Positions 63,552-64,000 of a stretch of DNA of 64,000 bases are shown here, one piece after another; position 1 is the stretch's first letter; the number at the start of each line of letters is the position of its first letter. A model generated the notes under the pieces. It did not search any database, had not been told where the DNA came from, and saw nothing but the letters and a program-made list of their open reading frames with translations. The translations under genes and the position numbers were made by a program. Source of the stretch: HTCC2207 sp002685195 (GTDB lineage: Bacteria; Pseudomonadota; Gammaproteobacteria; Pseudomonadales; Porticoccaceae). The DNA is taken from contig CP179212.1 of assembly GCA_051201675.1 (NCBI GenBank), positions 1,550,001 through 1,614,000 on the forward strand, given 5' to 3'.

Positions 63552-64000
63552 ATGAGTCTTGCGAACAAAGTATTAGCTGTAAATGATGATCTTCCAATTC
63601 GTAGCGATGAGCCAGTGCATAGCGGCAAGGTTCGCTCTGTTTACTGGTTGACCGAAGCTGATAGCCGGCGGCTAATCACAGAACATGGCTATGATGTCGC
63701 TCCAGACTCGCCTCTGGCGATCATGGTGATTAGTGACCGGATCTCAGCATTTGAATGTATTTGGCGCGGAGAGGGAAATATGCAAGGCATTCCAGGTAAA
63801 GGAGCTGCCTTAAATGCTATTTCTAATCATTGGTTTAAATTATTTCGTGAACAAGGCCTAGCTAACAGCCACATATTAGATGTTCCGCACCCTCTAGTAT
63901 GGATTGTACAAAAAGCTAGACCAGTGATGATCGAGGCAATTTGTCGGCAATATATTACTGGCTCCATGTGGCGTGCCTATGAAAAAGGGGAACGTGATTT
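63552..64000 (+). CDS. purC: SAICAR synthase (purC), 3' end beyond the window
   Basis: ATG at 63552 opens a frame running off the right edge with 149 complete codons visible. The protein has HSGKVRSVYWLTEADSRR, VISDRISAFECIW, IPGKGAALNAISNHWF and ICRQYITGSMWRAYEKGERD, which identify phosphoribosylaminoimidazole-succinocarboxamide synthase of the longer subtype. It condenses CAIR with aspartate in purine synthesis. No upstream partner is present. Confidence 0.93.
   Translation, partial: MSLANKVLAVNDDLPIRSDEPVHSGKVRSVYWLTEADSRRLITEHGYDVAPDSPLAIMVISDRISAFECIWRGEGNMQGIPGKGAALNAISNHWFKLFREQGLANSHILDVPHPLVWIVQKARPVMIEAICRQYITGSMWRAYEKGERD

Overview
The window looks like core chromosome of an aerobic marine gammaproteobacterium. 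Base composition is moderately AT-rich by eye. The evidence is the classic thrS-infC-rpmI-rplT-pheS-pheT-ihfA-merR-tRNA-Pro cluster, the large (about 180 kDa class) NAD-glutamate dehydrogenase, rmf, rlmKL, and a nadK-rhomboid-DUF1315-DUF2797-pepN run of the pseudomonad/Cellvibrionales kind. A SAR92/OM60-like lineage is plausible but cannot be proven from the sequence alone. Many genes start at positions inside the longest open frame; where a Shine-Dalgarno (SD) site or family alignment decides the start, the corrected start is given.

Layout. 1-1.7 kb: end of a leucine-catabolic (liu) operon, with the 3-methylcrotonyl-CoA carboxylase alpha subunit (truncated by the window edge) and HMG-CoA lyase. 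1.8-9.6 kb: a secreted TPR protein, an isolated HisA of the eukaryotic (fungal HIS6) type, a DUF3422 protein, an enoyl-reductase/saccharopine-dehydrogenase-like protein, an acyltransferase, a Bax-inhibitor-like membrane protein and small unknowns. 9.6-14.3 kb: an accessory-looking stretch with a Fur-type promoter driving a 37-residue peptide, a steroid-5-alpha-reductase-like protein convergent with a dihydroflavonol-reductase-like protein, a relic resembling the C-terminus of a U32 peptidase, a U32-like protein, and a duplicated 3' end of tRNA-Pro. 14.3-21.9 kb: the translation cluster on the minus strand. 22-33 kb: small genes, then a GcvA-like regulator divergent from an operon of a non-pyrrolysine MttB-family methyltransferase and two DMGDH-type FAD/GcvT fusions, followed by rlmKL and rmf. 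33.6-38.5 kb: NAD-GDH. 38.7-45.8 kb: a complete MoxR-DUF58-DUF4381-BatA-BatB/C-BatD operon. 45.9-48 kb: a two-part sodium:solute symporter. 48.3-49.9 kb: a double-rubredoxin/rubredoxin-reductase fusion. 49.9-53.3 kb: a minus-strand CoA-ligase/AMACR pair flanked by remnants of a nitronate monooxygenase and an SDR, which looks like an eroded catabolic operon. 53.5-64 kb: the pepN-nadK operon, shikimate kinase, aromatic aminotransferase, a hydrolase, an SDR, a YfcH-like epimerase and the start of purC.

The most interesting points are the eroding CoA-ester operon with two recognisable gene stumps, the MttB/flavoprotein operon with a palindromic CTAAT regulator site, the eukaryotic-type HisA, the double-rubredoxin fusion, the Fur-promoter micropeptide and the tRNA-Pro repeat beside a small accessory block. 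I did not find a clearly new defence, CRISPR or mobile system. No insertion sequences, CRISPR arrays or rRNA genes were seen.
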